Assembly (NCBI GenBank): GCA_020638655.1
Contig: JACKIC010000003.1
Coordinates: 62,001 to 126,000 of the forward strand
From: Planctomycetota bacterium
GTDB taxonomy: Bacteria; Planctomycetota; UBA1135; UBA2386
Direction of reading: 5' to 3'
Length of the DNA stretch: 64,000 nt
The translations under genes and the position numbers were made by a program. Of this stretch, positions 1 through 8,917 are shown piece by piece. Each line of letters begins with the position of its first letter. Position 1 is the stretch's first letter. Below the pieces are notes generated by a model. It ran no database searches. It saw only the letters and a program-made list of their open reading frames with translations, and had not been told where the DNA came from.

Positions 1-11
1 ATGGCGCGACC

Positions 12-1280
12 ATGCGTCGCATCGATCTCGTCGCGGTGTTGCTGGCCGGGCTCGGCGTCGCGCTCGCGGCACAGGCGTGGTTCGCCGGCAGCCTGTTCCG
101 GTACGTCCTGGCGGGCGCGGTCGCGGGCGGTGGGTTGTGCCTGCCGCTGTTGGTCATCCTGGTGCTGCGCGACCGCGGGCGCCGATTGCTGCGCCGGATC
201 ACCCTGGCGTTGCTGCCGCTGCTCGCGGTCCTCGTGGTGCTGGAGATCGGCTTGCGGGTGTTCGGCCGCGCCGTGCCGCCGCCCGCCGTGCTGGTCGCCG
301 ACGCGCGCCTGGGCCACGTCGTCCAGCCCGGCACCGGCGAGAGCGACGCGTGGGGCTTTCGCAACGCGGCGGTGCCCGAACGTGCCGACGCGCTGTTCAT
401 CGGCGACTCGCAGACGTGGGGCTTCTTCGTCGAACGCGAACAGGCCTATCCGGCGGTGTTCGCGGCCCAGACGGGCATGGCCTGCTACCAGATGGCGAAC
501 GGCGGCTACGGGCCGGTGCGGTACCGCGAACTGGTGCGCCGCGGTCTGCAGCTGCGCCCCAAGCTGGTCGTGGTCGGCTTCTACTTCGGCAACGACCTGT
601 GGGACGCGTACGACGGCGCGGGCCTCGTGGGGGCCGAAGACCTGCGCGATCCGCGCCGCAAGTACGAAGCGCCGCGACCCCCCGAACCCGGCGGCAAGGC
701 GAGCCCCAACTGGACCATGGCCAGCGTGGATCTGCTGCTCGAGCGCAGCCGTCTGATCGGTTGGATCGGCGACACCGTCAAGGCGCCGCTGCGCGGTCAG
801 GCCAGTCTCCTCGACGCGCAGGCCGGCGCCGTGCCGTTCACCGAGGCGCCGGTGGCCACCATGCTGCTGCCGGACTACCGGCGTCCCGCGCTCGATCTGG
901 GCAACGAGGGCATCGCCGACAGCCTGCGCATCGCCGAGAAGTGCCTGCGCGACATCGCCGCCGACTGCCGCGCGGCCGGCGCGCGCTGCCTGCTGCTCGC
1001 GATCCCGACCAAGGAGTACTGCTACGCCGAGTGGTTGCGCGGGCGCGGCGCGGCGATGTCGGTCCTGGCCGGGCTCTACGACGCCGAGACCGCGGTGCGC
1101 AACAGGCTGCTGGCGAGCGCCGCCGCCGCGCAGCTCGAGCTCGTCGATCTCGCGCCGACCTGCATCGACGCGCTCGCCGCGGGCACCCCGATCTGGGCCG
1201 GCAACGGCGACGGCCACCTGATGGTGAACGGGCACCGCGCCGCCGCGCAGGCGATCGCCGCCGCCTGGTCGGCGCGGTGA
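12..1280 (+). CDS. membrane-anchored SGNH/GDSL-type hydrolase
   Basis: The 422-residue protein starts with two hydrophobic stretches (about residues 5-52 and 62-85), so the catalytic part is probably held at the outer face of the membrane. SGNH blocks are visible: GDSQT at 131-135 (nucleophile Ser), an NGGYGP segment near 163-168, GND at 193-195 and D400-G-H402 near the C terminus. The family contains esterases and acetyl-transfer enzymes acting on polysaccharides; the substrate cannot be read from sequence. The ATG at 12 gives a normal hydrophobic N terminus, but no in-frame stop precedes it in the window, so a start upstream is possible. The next gene follows after 50 bp on the same strand. 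Confidence 0.8.
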   Translation: MRRIDLVAVLLAGLGVALAAQAWFAGSLFRYVLAGAVAGGGLCLPLLVILVLRDRGRRLLRRITLALLPLLAVLVVLEIGLRVFGRAVPPPAVLVADARLGHVVQPGTGESDAWGFRNAAVPERADALFIGDSQTWGFFVEREQAYPAVFAAQTGMACYQMANGGYGPVRYRELVRRGLQLRPKLVVVGFYFGNDLWDAYDGAGLVGAEDLRDPRRKYEAPRPPEPGGKASPNWTMASVDLLLERSRLIGWIGDTVKAPLRGQASLLDAQAGAVPFTEAPVATMLLPDYRRPALDLGNEGIADSLRIAEKCLRDIAADCRAAGARCLLLAIPTKEYCYAEWLRGRGAAMSVLAGLYDAETAVRNRLLASAAAAQLELVDLAPTCIDALAAGTPIWAGNGDGHLMVNGHRAAAQAIAAAWSAR

Positions 1281-1330
1281 CGCGGGAAGGAACCGCGCTC
1301 CGCGCCGTCAGTGCCGTCACCAGAATCGCC

Positions 1331-2455
1331 ATGCTCCGCCCACTCCTCGCCCTGCAGTTCCTGCTGCTCGCCGCCCTTCCGGCGCAGCGACATCTGCTCG
1401 ATACGTTGCCCCAGGAGGCCGAGGCCCGCGAGCTGTGCGGCTTCGCGGGGCGCATGGAGCCGTACGACCTGCCGGGCAAGGGCCCGATCCGCGGCCTGAC
1501 CACGATCGGGTCGGGCGCGCGGCGGGTGGTCTGGCTGCTGCGCGGCGACGAGTTGCTGCGCATGGCGTGGCCGTCGCTGCGCCTCGAATACCGCGTCGAG
1601 GTCCAGCCCGGATGGCGCGGGCTCTGCGACGACGGTCGCCTGCTCTACACGTTGGGTGATGGTGAGGTGGTCGTGCTGGACCCGGTGGCCGGCAGGCCAG
1701 TGCAGACCCGGCCCCTCGCCGCCGCGCCGCCGCGTCCATCGGCGCTCGGCTGGCACACCGGGGCGTTGTTCGTGGCCAGCGGCAGGGACGTGCGTCGGTC
1801 CGACGCGCCGCCGACCGAAGCCGACGGGCAAGCCGACGCGGGCGTCGGGTCGAAGTTCGCCGCGGTGCTGCGGCCCACGCGCGACCCGGTGCAGTGGCTG
1901 AGCGGCGACGGCCTGCAGCTGTGGGCGGCGAGCCGCGCCGAACTGCGGCCGATCGACGCGGACGCGGCCGCGATCTGGGCCGGGGGACGCTGGCCGGTGC
2001 GCTTCGATGGGGGGGCTGCCGTCTGGATCGACGGTCAGCTCCTGCTCGCCGCCGAATACCGGGACGCGCGACAGCAGCCGCACGTGCTGTGCGGTCTGTG
2101 GGCCGCGGCGGCGTTGCCCGCTGCGCACGGCATCACCGTGCGGGTGTCGCGCGACGCCTCGGGGCAACACTGGCAGGTCGGGGAGACGAACTGCCGGAGC
2201 CTGCGGCAGCTGCGCGCACCGCTGGCGCGCTGCGCCAGCGATCTGCGCGCGCGCGTCCTCGCTGCGGACGGCGGTCAGCGGCTGCCGCCGGTCGTGCTCG
2301 AGGCGGGCCCCCGAGCGACGGTTCGCGAACTCGCCGAGACCTGGGACCTGGTCGAGTCGGTCGGCTTCAGCGAGATCTCGAGCCCTGCGCAGGAGGCGTG
2401 GGCGCGCGATCGCATCGCCTGGGCGCGCAAGGGGCTGCAGCCCGTGGTCAAGTGA
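1331..2455 (+). CDS. secreted protein of unknown function, beta-propeller-like
   Basis: The 374-residue protein has a signal peptide (MLRPLLALQFLLLAALPAQ) and a repetitive beta-rich body with WLLRGDELLRM, LLYTLGDGEVVVLD and LFVASGRDVRRSD segments, resembling PQQ/YncE-type propeller blades. The last 70 residues (PPVVLEAGPRATVRELAETWDLVESVGFSEI region) look weakly like the periplasmic part of ExbD/TolR proteins. No catalytic residues are recognised. The ATG at 1331 was chosen because it begins the signal peptide; the frame stays open further upstream without good coding character. It may be co-transcribed with the SGNH hydrolase before it. Confidence 0.65.
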   Translation: MLRPLLALQFLLLAALPAQRHLLDTLPQEAEARELCGFAGRMEPYDLPGKGPIRGLTTIGSGARRVVWLLRGDELLRMAWPSLRLEYRVEVQPGWRGLCDDGRLLYTLGDGEVVVLDPVAGRPVQTRPLAAAPPRPSALGWHTGALFVASGRDVRRSDAPPTEADGQADAGVGSKFAAVLRPTRDPVQWLSGDGLQLWAASRAELRPIDADAAAIWAGGRWPVRFDGGAAVWIDGQLLLAAEYRDARQQPHVLCGLWAAAALPAAHGITVRVSRDASGQHWQVGETNCRSLRQLRAPLARCASDLRARVLAADGGQRLPPVVLEAGPRATVRELAETWDLVESVGFSEISSPAQEAWARDRIAWARKGLQPVVK

Positions 2456-2580
2456 TGGCGGCGCCGCCGGCGACCGTCGCTGCGCCGGTCGTGAACCGAA
2501 TGTGTCACGGGTGCTCCGGCCAGTGGCAGGAAGCCGGGACGTTGGGTGTCATCCAGCACCCCAATTCCACGGATCCGATC

Positions 2581-3123
2581 ATGAAGTACTCACTGCTCGC
2601 CACGCTGCTGCTCTCCGCCTCCGTCGTCTCGGCCCCGCTGTTCGCCCAGGAAACCGGCGAGAAGCCCGCCAACCGTCGCGGCTCGCCACTCGGCAACGAG
2701 ATGAAGACGGTCGAGAAGGCCATCGAAGCCGTCTCGGACTTCCTCAAGAAGCCCGAGGGCGATGCGCCGATCGCCGAGGTCGTGGCCGCCCAGGAAGCCC
2801 TGCACAAGGCCAAGCAGGAGAAGCCGCGGTTGACCGCGCGCCAACCCGAGGACAAGCAGGACAAGTTCGTCACCGCCTACAAGGTCGAGATCAACAAGGC
2901 CGTGCGCGCGACCCTGGACCTCGAGGACGCGCTGGTGCAGAAGGACTGGAAGGCCGCGGCCAAGGCCGTCGACGCGCTCGAGAAGCTCGAGAAGGAAGGC
3001 CACAAGGAGTTCAAGGGGCGCCGCGGCGGCGCGCCCGGCGGTCAGCGCGGTGAAGGTGGCGAGGGTCGCGGCGGTGAAGGCCGCGGCGGCGAAGCGTCGA
3101 CCGGCAAGGGCGGCGGCAAGTAG
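2581..3123 (+). CDS. periplasmic cytochrome b562-like four-helix protein with Gly/Arg/Glu-rich tail
   Basis: 180 residues: a signal peptide (1-22), an all-helical domain (about 36-146) and a low-complexity tail of GG, GE and RG units (147-180). The helical part aligns with cytochrome b562. LGNEMKTV (M41) matches the LEDNMKTL segment holding the axial Met, and KLEKEGHKEFK (H141) matches the C-terminal segment holding the axial His. The Met-His spacing of 100 is close to the 95 of E. coli b562. A non-covalently bound heme and a periplasmic electron-transfer or stress role are inferred. The glycine-rich tail is not part of the known family. The gene stands alone between a secreted protein and a kinase-like gene. 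Confidence 0.7.
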   Translation: MKYSLLATLLLSASVVSAPLFAQETGEKPANRRGSPLGNEMKTVEKAIEAVSDFLKKPEGDAPIAEVVAAQEALHKAKQEKPRLTARQPEDKQDKFVTAYKVEINKAVRATLDLEDALVQKDWKAAAKAVDALEKLEKEGHKEFKGRRGGAPGGQRGEGGEGRGGEGRGGEASTGKGGGK

Positions 3124-3216
3124 TCGCTCCTGTCACCGGGTTCGTCGGGCGCGAGGCTGACCCTGCCGGCACCTTGCGCCCGCCCCGCCCGTCGTTTCGT
3201 ATCTGGCAACAGCCAG

Positions 3217-3933
3217 ATGGACGCGCAGCGGTCGCAACCAGGACTTCCGGGCGGGTGGCGCGTCGCGGAACAGCTCAAGCATGACGTGTTCGGACGCGTC
3301 GAACTGCTGGTCGGACCGGCCGGTCGTTGCGTTCGGCGCGTCGCCTGCGGTAACGGCTGGCCGCTGACCCGCCTGATCGCGCGCCTGCTGCAGCGCCGGG
3401 AGCGGCGCGCGCTGGTCGTGCTCGCCGGCTGTGCGGCCGTGCCGCAGCTGCTGGCAGGTGACTGCGCGGGCGCCGGCGAACTGCTGCGCACCTGGTGCGA
3501 CGGCGAGCCGCTCTGGTCGGTGCGGGAGCTTCGCCAGGACTTCTTCGACCGGCTGCGGGAGGTCGTCATCGCCGTGCACGCGCGGCAGGTCTGCCACAAC
3601 GACCTGCACAAGGAGAACAACATCCTGGTGGGGCCGGACGGGCACCCGCGCCTCGTCGACTTCCAGCTCGCCAGCGTGCATCCGCGCGGCGGCGCGCGGT
3701 TCCGCCGCCGCTGCGCCGAGGACCTGCGCCACGTCGAGAAGCACCGGCGACGCTACGAACCGGAGCAGCCTGTGCGCGCGCCGGCGCCGCGCAGCCTCGC
3801 CGCGCGGCTGTGGCGTCGCTGCGTCAAGCCGATCTACAACGTGGTGACGCGGCGCATCCTGCGGCTGCAGCGCGGCGAGCCGCGCCGGCCGCCCGATGCG
3901 CCGCTGCCGGTGCGCACCCCGCCGCGCGACTGA
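3217..3933 (+). CDS. small RIO/LPS-kinase-like protein kinase fold
   Basis: 238 residues with a protein-kinase-type catalytic loop HNDLHKENN (H127, D129, N134) and a metal-binding DFQ (D148-F149-Q150) in place of DFG. This resembles RIO1 and the Kdo/WaaP lipopolysaccharide kinases. The N-terminal lobe is short: no glycine loop is evident, and VRRVACGNGW around residues 39-48 may carry the ATP lysine equivalent as Arg. The C terminus (about 185-238) is strongly basic. It could phosphorylate a sugar lipid or a protein; the sequence does not decide. The gene converges with the epimerase gene downstream, 30 bp away. Confidence 0.65.
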   Translation: MDAQRSQPGLPGGWRVAEQLKHDVFGRVELLVGPAGRCVRRVACGNGWPLTRLIARLLQRRERRALVVLAGCAAVPQLLAGDCAGAGELLRTWCDGEPLWSVRELRQDFFDRLREVVIAVHARQVCHNDLHKENNILVGPDGHPRLVDFQLASVHPRGGARFRRRCAEDLRHVEKHRRRYEPEQPVRAPAPRSLAARLWRRCVKPIYNVVTRRILRLQRGEPRRPPDAPLPVRTPPRD

Positions 3934-3963
3934 CGCGGGGGTTCCTTGTGCCATCGCCCGACT

Positions 3964-4857
3964 TCAGCGCTTCGCCTTCGCGCGGCGCGGCGCTTGCTTG
4001 CGCTGCCGCGCGCGCGACGACCACTGCTGCCGCATGAAGCGCAGCCCGTCGGCGGCCAGCTGCTCCTCGCTGACGAACATCTTGCGCCAGATCTTGGTCG
4101 CGGCGGCGAGCGCCGGCAGCGACTGGCCGAAGGCCTCGATCGTGAGCCAGCCGTCGTAGCCGATCCGGTGCAGCGCGTCGAAGGTCGTGGCCCAGTCGAC
4201 GTGGCCCTGGCCCGGCGTCGAGCGGTCGTTCTCGGAGACGTGCACGTGCACCATGACGTCGGCGCAGCCCTCGATCGCCGCGCCGAGATCCTTCTCCTCG
4301 ATGTTGGCGTGGAACGTGTCGTACATCATCCGGCAGCTCGGATGGTCGACGTCGCGCACGTAGCGCGCCGCGTCGGCGGCGCAGTTGAGCAGGTAGATCT
4401 CGAAGCGGTTGAGGAACTCGAGCGCCAGCGTCACGCCGAGGCTGCCGGCGTGCTCGGCCACCTGGCGCATGCCGTCGACGCTGCGCCGCCACTCGGCGGC
4501 GGTGGGGCCCTTGCCGCTGAAGTGGCCGAGCGCGGCGTAGTAGGGGCCCGCGAGCAGCCGCGCGCCGGCGGCCCGGCAGCAGTCGAGCGCGCGCTTGCTG
4601 CGTTCGACGCCGAGCTGTCGCTTCGCCTTGTCGGCGCTCGTCGGGTCGTCCTCGGCGGTGCGCACGGTGACGCCGGTGCATTCCAGGCCCATGTCGGCGA
4701 GGCGCCGGCCGAGCTTGCCGTAGCGCTTCTCGTCGAGGCGGAAGATCGGCAGCTCGACGCCATCGAAGCCGAGCTTCGCGAGGTTCTCGAGCACCGGCAG
4801 GAACGACTCCTTCGTCGGGTCGTCGGTCCACAGCAGCAGGTTCATGCCGTACTTCAT
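3964..4857 (-). CDS. sugar phosphate isomerase/epimerase, D-tagatose 3-epimerase type
   Basis: 297-residue TIM-barrel protein of the xylose-isomerase-like family (AP endonuclease 2 fold). All four metal ligands of the D-tagatose/D-psicose 3-epimerase group are present with the family's spacing: E147 (LALEFLNR), D180 (MYDTFHANIEE, with H183), H206 (VHVSEND) and E241 (TIEAF). The likely reaction is C3 epimerisation or isomerisation of a ketose in the cytoplasm, as no signal peptide is visible. Its start lies 137 bp from the start of the divergent DUF1080/ThuA gene, an arrangement suggesting shared use in sugar breakdown. The basic tail (RARQRKQAPRRAKAKR) is unusual. Confidence 0.85.
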   Translation of the reverse strand: MKYGMNLLLWTDDPTKESFLPVLENLAKLGFDGVELPIFRLDEKRYGKLGRRLADMGLECTGVTVRTAEDDPTSADKAKRQLGVERSKRALDCCRAAGARLLAGPYYAALGHFSGKGPTAAEWRRSVDGMRQVAEHAGSLGVTLALEFLNRFEIYLLNCAADAARYVRDVDHPSCRMMYDTFHANIEEKDLGAAIEGCADVMVHVHVSENDRSTPGQGHVDWATTFDALHRIGYDGWLTIEAFGQSLPALAAATKIWRKMFVSEEQLAADGLRFMRQQWSSRARQRKQAPRRAKAKR

Positions 4858-4994
4858 GGCGCGCCATCGTGTCGGGCGGAGGTCCTGGCCGCGAGCTTTT
4901 CCGGGCGTGCTTGGCGCGCTGTCGGCACGGTGGCACGATGGCGCCCCGCTGCCCGCCGCAGCGCTCGCCGCGTCCCCCCGCCGCCGCTCCGCCC

Positions 4995-7900
4995 ATGACC
5001 ACGACGCCCCTCCGCGCCTGCGCGTTCCTCTCGGCCCTGGTGACCTTGTCGATCGGCTGTCTCGCCCAGGCGCCGGCGGTGCCCGAGGACGGCTTCGTGC
5101 CGATCTTCAACGGCGTGGACCTGTCGGGCTGGGACGCCGACCCGACCTTCTGGTCGGTGCAGGACGGCGCGATCACCGGCGCCTGCTCGCCCGAGAAGCA
5201 GCCCAAGCACAACACGTTCTGCATCTGGAAGGACGGCGAGCTCGACGACTTCGAACTGCGGGTCAAGTTCCGCATCGACGGCGGCAACTCGGGCATCCAG
5301 TTCCGCAGCCAGGCCCGCGAGGACTGGATCGTCGCCGGCTACCAGGCCGACATGGACGGGCGCAACGAGTGGACCGGGGCCAACTACGAAGAGCGCGGCC
5401 GCGGCCTGCTGGCGCGCTGCGGCGAACGCACGGTGATCGGCGCCGACGGCAAGGTGCAGGTCGTCGGTCAGGTCGGCGACAAGGCGCAGATCCTCGCCGC
5501 GATCCGCCAGGGCGACTGGAACGAGTACCACATCACCGCGGTCGGCAACCACGTCACGCAGCGCGTCAACGGCGTGGTCACCTGCGAGTTCACCGACGAG
5601 CAGGAGGGCAAGCGCGCGATGCAGGGTGTGCTGGCGCTGCAGATGCACGCCGGCGTGCGGCAGTTCACGGTGCAGTTCAAGGACGTGTGGCTCAAGCGGC
5701 TGCCGCTCAGTGACGGCCGCAAGAAGATCGTGGTGGTCGCCGGCAACAACAGCCACGGTCCCGGCGAGCACGAGTTCGAGGCCGGCGTCTACTGCCTCGT
5801 GCGCTGCCTTCACAAGGTGCCCGGGATCGTCGCCGCCGACTACTACCACGGCTGGCCGAGCGACCCGACCGCGTTCGACAACGCCGACGCGATCGTCAGC
5901 TACGCCGACGGCGGCGGCGGCCACCCGTTCGTGCAGAAGGACCACCTGCAGGTCCTCGAGGCGCTGATCGCCAAGGGCGTCGGCGTCGGCTTCTGCCACT
6001 ACGCGGTCGAGGTGCCCAAGGAACGCGGCGGCCAGGACTTCTTGAACTGGATCGGCGGTTACTACGAGAGCGGCTACTCGGCGAATCCGATCTGGGACGC
6101 GCGCTTCGCGACGTTGCCCGAGCACGCGGTGACGCGCGGCGTGAAGCCGTTCAGCACGCGCGACGAGTGGTACTTCAACATGCGGTGGCGCGACGGGGAG
6201 CAGGGGGTCGTGCCGATCCTGCAGGACACGCCGTCCGACGAGACGCGCAAGCGGCCCTACTCGGGCTGCGGTCCCTACGCGCACATCATCAACGCCGCGG
6301 GCCGCAACGAGACCGTCATGTGGGTGGTCGACAACCCGGGCAGGAACCGCGGCTTCGGCTTCACCGGCGGCCACTACCACAAGAACTGGGCGAACGACAA
6401 CCAGCGCAAGCTCGTGCTCAACGCGATGCTGTGGCTCGCGCGCGCCGAGGTGCCCGCGGGAGGCGTCGAGTCCGCGCCGACCGACGACGAACTCAACAGC
6501 CGCCTGCGCAGCCGCGTCGCGGCGGCGAAGCGCGCCGCCGCCGTGCCGGCGGCGATCGCCGGCGCCAAGCCCAAGTTCGCGAGCGCGGTGGTGACCAAGG
6601 GTTCGGTGCCGATCGACGTCGACATCGCCGGCGCCAAGGAGCTCTACCTCGTGGTCGGCGACGGCGGCAACGGCAACTCGTGCGACTGGGCCGACTGGAT
6701 CGATCCCGTGCTGGTCGGCAAGGACGGCGAGACGCCGCTCACCGCCCTGTCGTGGACGAGCGCCAAGGCCGAGTGGGGCGAGGTGCGCGTCGGCAAGAAC
6801 GCCGGCGGCGGCGCGATGAAGGTCGGCGGCGAGGCCGTCGGCGGCATCGGCGCGCACGCGCACTCGGTGATCGCCTACGACGTCGCGGGCAAGGGCTTCA
6901 CGCGGTTCCGCGCGCGCGGCGGCGTCGACAACGGCGGCACCGACCAGGGCGGCGCGACCTCGGTGCAGTTCTTCGTGTTCACCGAGCAGCCGCCCAAGCG
7001 CGTCGGCATGTCCGCGGGCAACCGCGGCAAGCCGGCCGAGGAGTCGGTGGCGGCGATGACGGTCGCGCCGGGCTGCGAAGCGCAGCTGTGGGCCAGCGAG
7101 CCGATGCTCAGCAACCCGACCGACATCGACGTCGACGCCAAGGGGCGCGTCTGGGTCTGCGAGGGCATGAACTACCGCCGCTGGCAGAACCTGCGGCCCG
7201 AAGGCGACCGCATCCTGGTGCTCGAGGACACCGACAACGACGGCCGCGCCGACAAGTCGCGCGTCTTCTACCAGGGACCCGAGATCAACGCCGCGCTCGG
7301 CATCTGCGTGCTCGGCGACAAGGTCGTGGTGTCGTGCTCGCCGAACGTCTACGTGTTCACCGACAACGGCGAGGGCAAACCGCCGACCAAGGAGCTCGTG
7401 CTCACCGGCATCAGCGGTGAGCAGCACGACCACGGCATGCACGCGTTCGTGTTCGGTCCGGACGGCAAGCTCTACGGCAACTGTGGAAACGAGGGCCGGC
7501 AGCTGCTCGACAAGGACGGCAACCCGGTCGTCGACAAGGACGGCCATGCGATCGCGGCCGATGGCCATCCCTACCGCCAGGGCATGGTGTTCCGGTGCGA
7601 CCCCGACTTCACCAACTTCGAGACGCTGGGCCACAACTTCCGCAACAACTACGAGGTCGCGGTCGACTCGTTCGGCACGCTCTGGCAGTCGGACAACGAC
7701 GACGACGGCAATCGCAGCGTGCGCATCAACTACGTGATGGAGCACGGCAACTTCGGCTACACCGACGAGATGACCGGCGCGGGCTGGCGCGAGAAGCGCA
7801 CCAACCTCGAGACCGCGATCCCGGCGCGCCACTGGCACCAGAACGACCCGGGCGTGGTGCCCAATCTGCTGGTCACGGGCGGCGGTTCGCCGACCGGCAT

Positions 7901-8915
7901 CCTGGTCTACGAGGGCGCGCTGCTGCCCGAGGTGTTCCGCGGCCAACTGCTGCACTGCGACGCGGGCCCCAACGTGGTGCGTTCGTACGGCGTCGCCCCC
8001 GACGGCGCTGGCTATCGCGCCGAGGTCACCGACCTGATCACGTCGCAGGATCGCTGGTTCCGGCCGTCCGATTGCGCGGTGGCGCCCGACGGCGCGGTGT
8101 TCGTCGCCGACTGGTTCGACCCTGGCGTCGGCGGCCACCAGATGGGCGACCACGACCCCGAGGACATCGGCGGCCGCATCTACCGCGTCGCGCCGCCGCG
8201 CAATCAGCCCGACGTGCCGCGGCTCGACCTGCGCAGCGCCGCGGGCGCGATCGCGGCGCTGTCGTCGCCCAACCTCGCGCGGCGCTACCTCGGCTGGCAG
8301 GTGCTGCACGACATGGGCGAGAAGGCCGAGGCGGCGCTCGGTGAGCTCTGGAACGCCGGCGATGTGCGGTTGCGGGCTCGCGCGCTGCACCTGCTCGCGC
8401 GTATCCCGGATCGCGCGCAAAAGTACGTCGACGCCGCGATCGGCGACGGCGATGCCGACCTGCGCATCACCGGTCTGCGGCTCGCCCTCGAACTGGGCCT
8501 GGACCCGGTGCCGCTGGTCACCCGGCTGCTCGCCGACCCGTCGGCGCAGGTGCGCCGTCAGTGCGCGCTGAGCCTGCGCGGTATCGACAGCGAGCCGGCC
8601 GCGAAGCTGTGGGCGAAGCTCGCGGCGAAACACACCGGCGAGGACCGCTGGTACCTCGAGGCGCTCGGCATCGGCGCGCAGGGCCACGAGGACGCGTGCT
8701 TTTCGGCGTGGCGCGCCGAAGTCGGCGACGGCTGGAACACCGCGGGCGGCCGCGACATCGTCTGGCGGTCGCGTTCGGACCAGGCGCTCGACCTGCTGGT
8801 CGCGATCCTCAAGGACGAGAAGACGCCCGAGGCCGAACAGGCGCGTTACCTGCGCGCGTTCGACTTCCACTCCGGCCCCGCCAAGACCGCGGCGCTCAAG
8901 CGCCTGTTCGATTGA
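4995..8915 (+). CDS. DUF1080-ThuA-NPCBM-PVC dehydrogenase-HEAT multidomain secreted protein
   Basis: 1306 residues. A signal peptide (1-25) is followed by DUF1080 (3-keto-disaccharide hydrolase fold, about 32-238; FIPFNG-type motif seen as VPIFNGVDLSGWD). Next come a ThuA-like domain (about 242-487), an NPCBM-like carbohydrate-binding domain (about 526-669; GGIGAHAHS), the PVC-type N-terminal membrane-bound dehydrogenase beta-propeller (about 686-1067; EDTDNDGRADKS) and HEAT-like repeats to the end. In most planctomycetes the propeller and HEAT part continue into a CxxCH heme domain; here that domain is on the next gene. The set points to periplasmic oxidative attack on glycosides. The ATG at 4995 begins the signal peptide. 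The stop is two bases before the next ATG, so the genes are likely translationally coupled. Confidence 0.88.
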   Translation: MTTTPLRACAFLSALVTLSIGCLAQAPAVPEDGFVPIFNGVDLSGWDADPTFWSVQDGAITGACSPEKQPKHNTFCIWKDGELDDFELRVKFRIDGGNSGIQFRSQAREDWIVAGYQADMDGRNEWTGANYEERGRGLLARCGERTVIGADGKVQVVGQVGDKAQILAAIRQGDWNEYHITAVGNHVTQRVNGVVTCEFTDEQEGKRAMQGVLALQMHAGVRQFTVQFKDVWLKRLPLSDGRKKIVVVAGNNSHGPGEHEFEAGVYCLVRCLHKVPGIVAADYYHGWPSDPTAFDNADAIVSYADGGGGHPFVQKDHLQVLEALIAKGVGVGFCHYAVEVPKERGGQDFLNWIGGYYESGYSANPIWDARFATLPEHAVTRGVKPFSTRDEWYFNMRWRDGEQGVVPILQDTPSDETRKRPYSGCGPYAHIINAAGRNETVMWVVDNPGRNRGFGFTGGHYHKNWANDNQRKLVLNAMLWLARAEVPAGGVESAPTDDELNSRLRSRVAAAKRAAAVPAAIAGAKPKFASAVVTKGSVPIDVDIAGAKELYLVVGDGGNGNSCDWADWIDPVLVGKDGETPLTALSWTSAKAEWGEVRVGKNAGGGAMKVGGEAVGGIGAHAHSVIAYDVAGKGFTRFRARGGVDNGGTDQGGATSVQFFVFTEQPPKRVGMSAGNRGKPAEESVAAMTVAPGCEAQLWASEPMLSNPTDIDVDAKGRVWVCEGMNYRRWQNLRPEGDRILVLEDTDNDGRADKSRVFYQGPEINAALGICVLGDKVVVSCSPNVYVFTDNGEGKPPTKELVLTGISGEQHDHGMHAFVFGPDGKLYGNCGNEGRQLLDKDGNPVVDKDGHAIAADGHPYRQGMVFRCDPDFTNFETLGHNFRNNYEVAVDSFGTLWQSDNDDDGNRSVRINYVMEHGNFGYTDEMTGAGWREKRTNLETAIPARHWHQNDPGVVPNLLVTGGGSPTGILVYEGALLPEVFRGQLLHCDAGPNVVRSYGVAPDGAGYRAEVTDLITSQDRWFRPSDCAVAPDGAVFVADWFDPGVGGHQMGDHDPEDIGGRIYRVAPPRNQPDVPRLDLRSAAGAIAALSSPNLARRYLGWQVLHDMGEKAEAALGELWNAGDVRLRARALHLLARIPDRAQKYVDAAIGDGDADLRITGLRLALELGLDPVPLVTRLLADPSAQVRRQCALSLRGIDSEPAAKLWAKLAAKHTGEDRWYLEALGIGAQGHEDACFSAWRAEVGDGWNTAGGRDIVWRSRSDQALDLLVAILKDEKTPEAEQARYLRAFDFHSGPAKTAALKRLFD

Positions 8916-8917
8916 GC

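Noticed and set aside
3024..3120. Gly-rich repeats here and at 50600-50757 as short DNA repeats or a CRISPR array
   Set aside because: They are coding low-complexity tails with irregular unit length and no spacers.
4854..8870. A 1338-codon open frame on the minus strand
   Set aside because: It is antisense to the DUF1080/ThuA/PVC gene, which has clear domains throughout. The antisense translation has no motif and an Arg/Ala/His/Val-biased composition typical of shadow frames in high-GC DNA.
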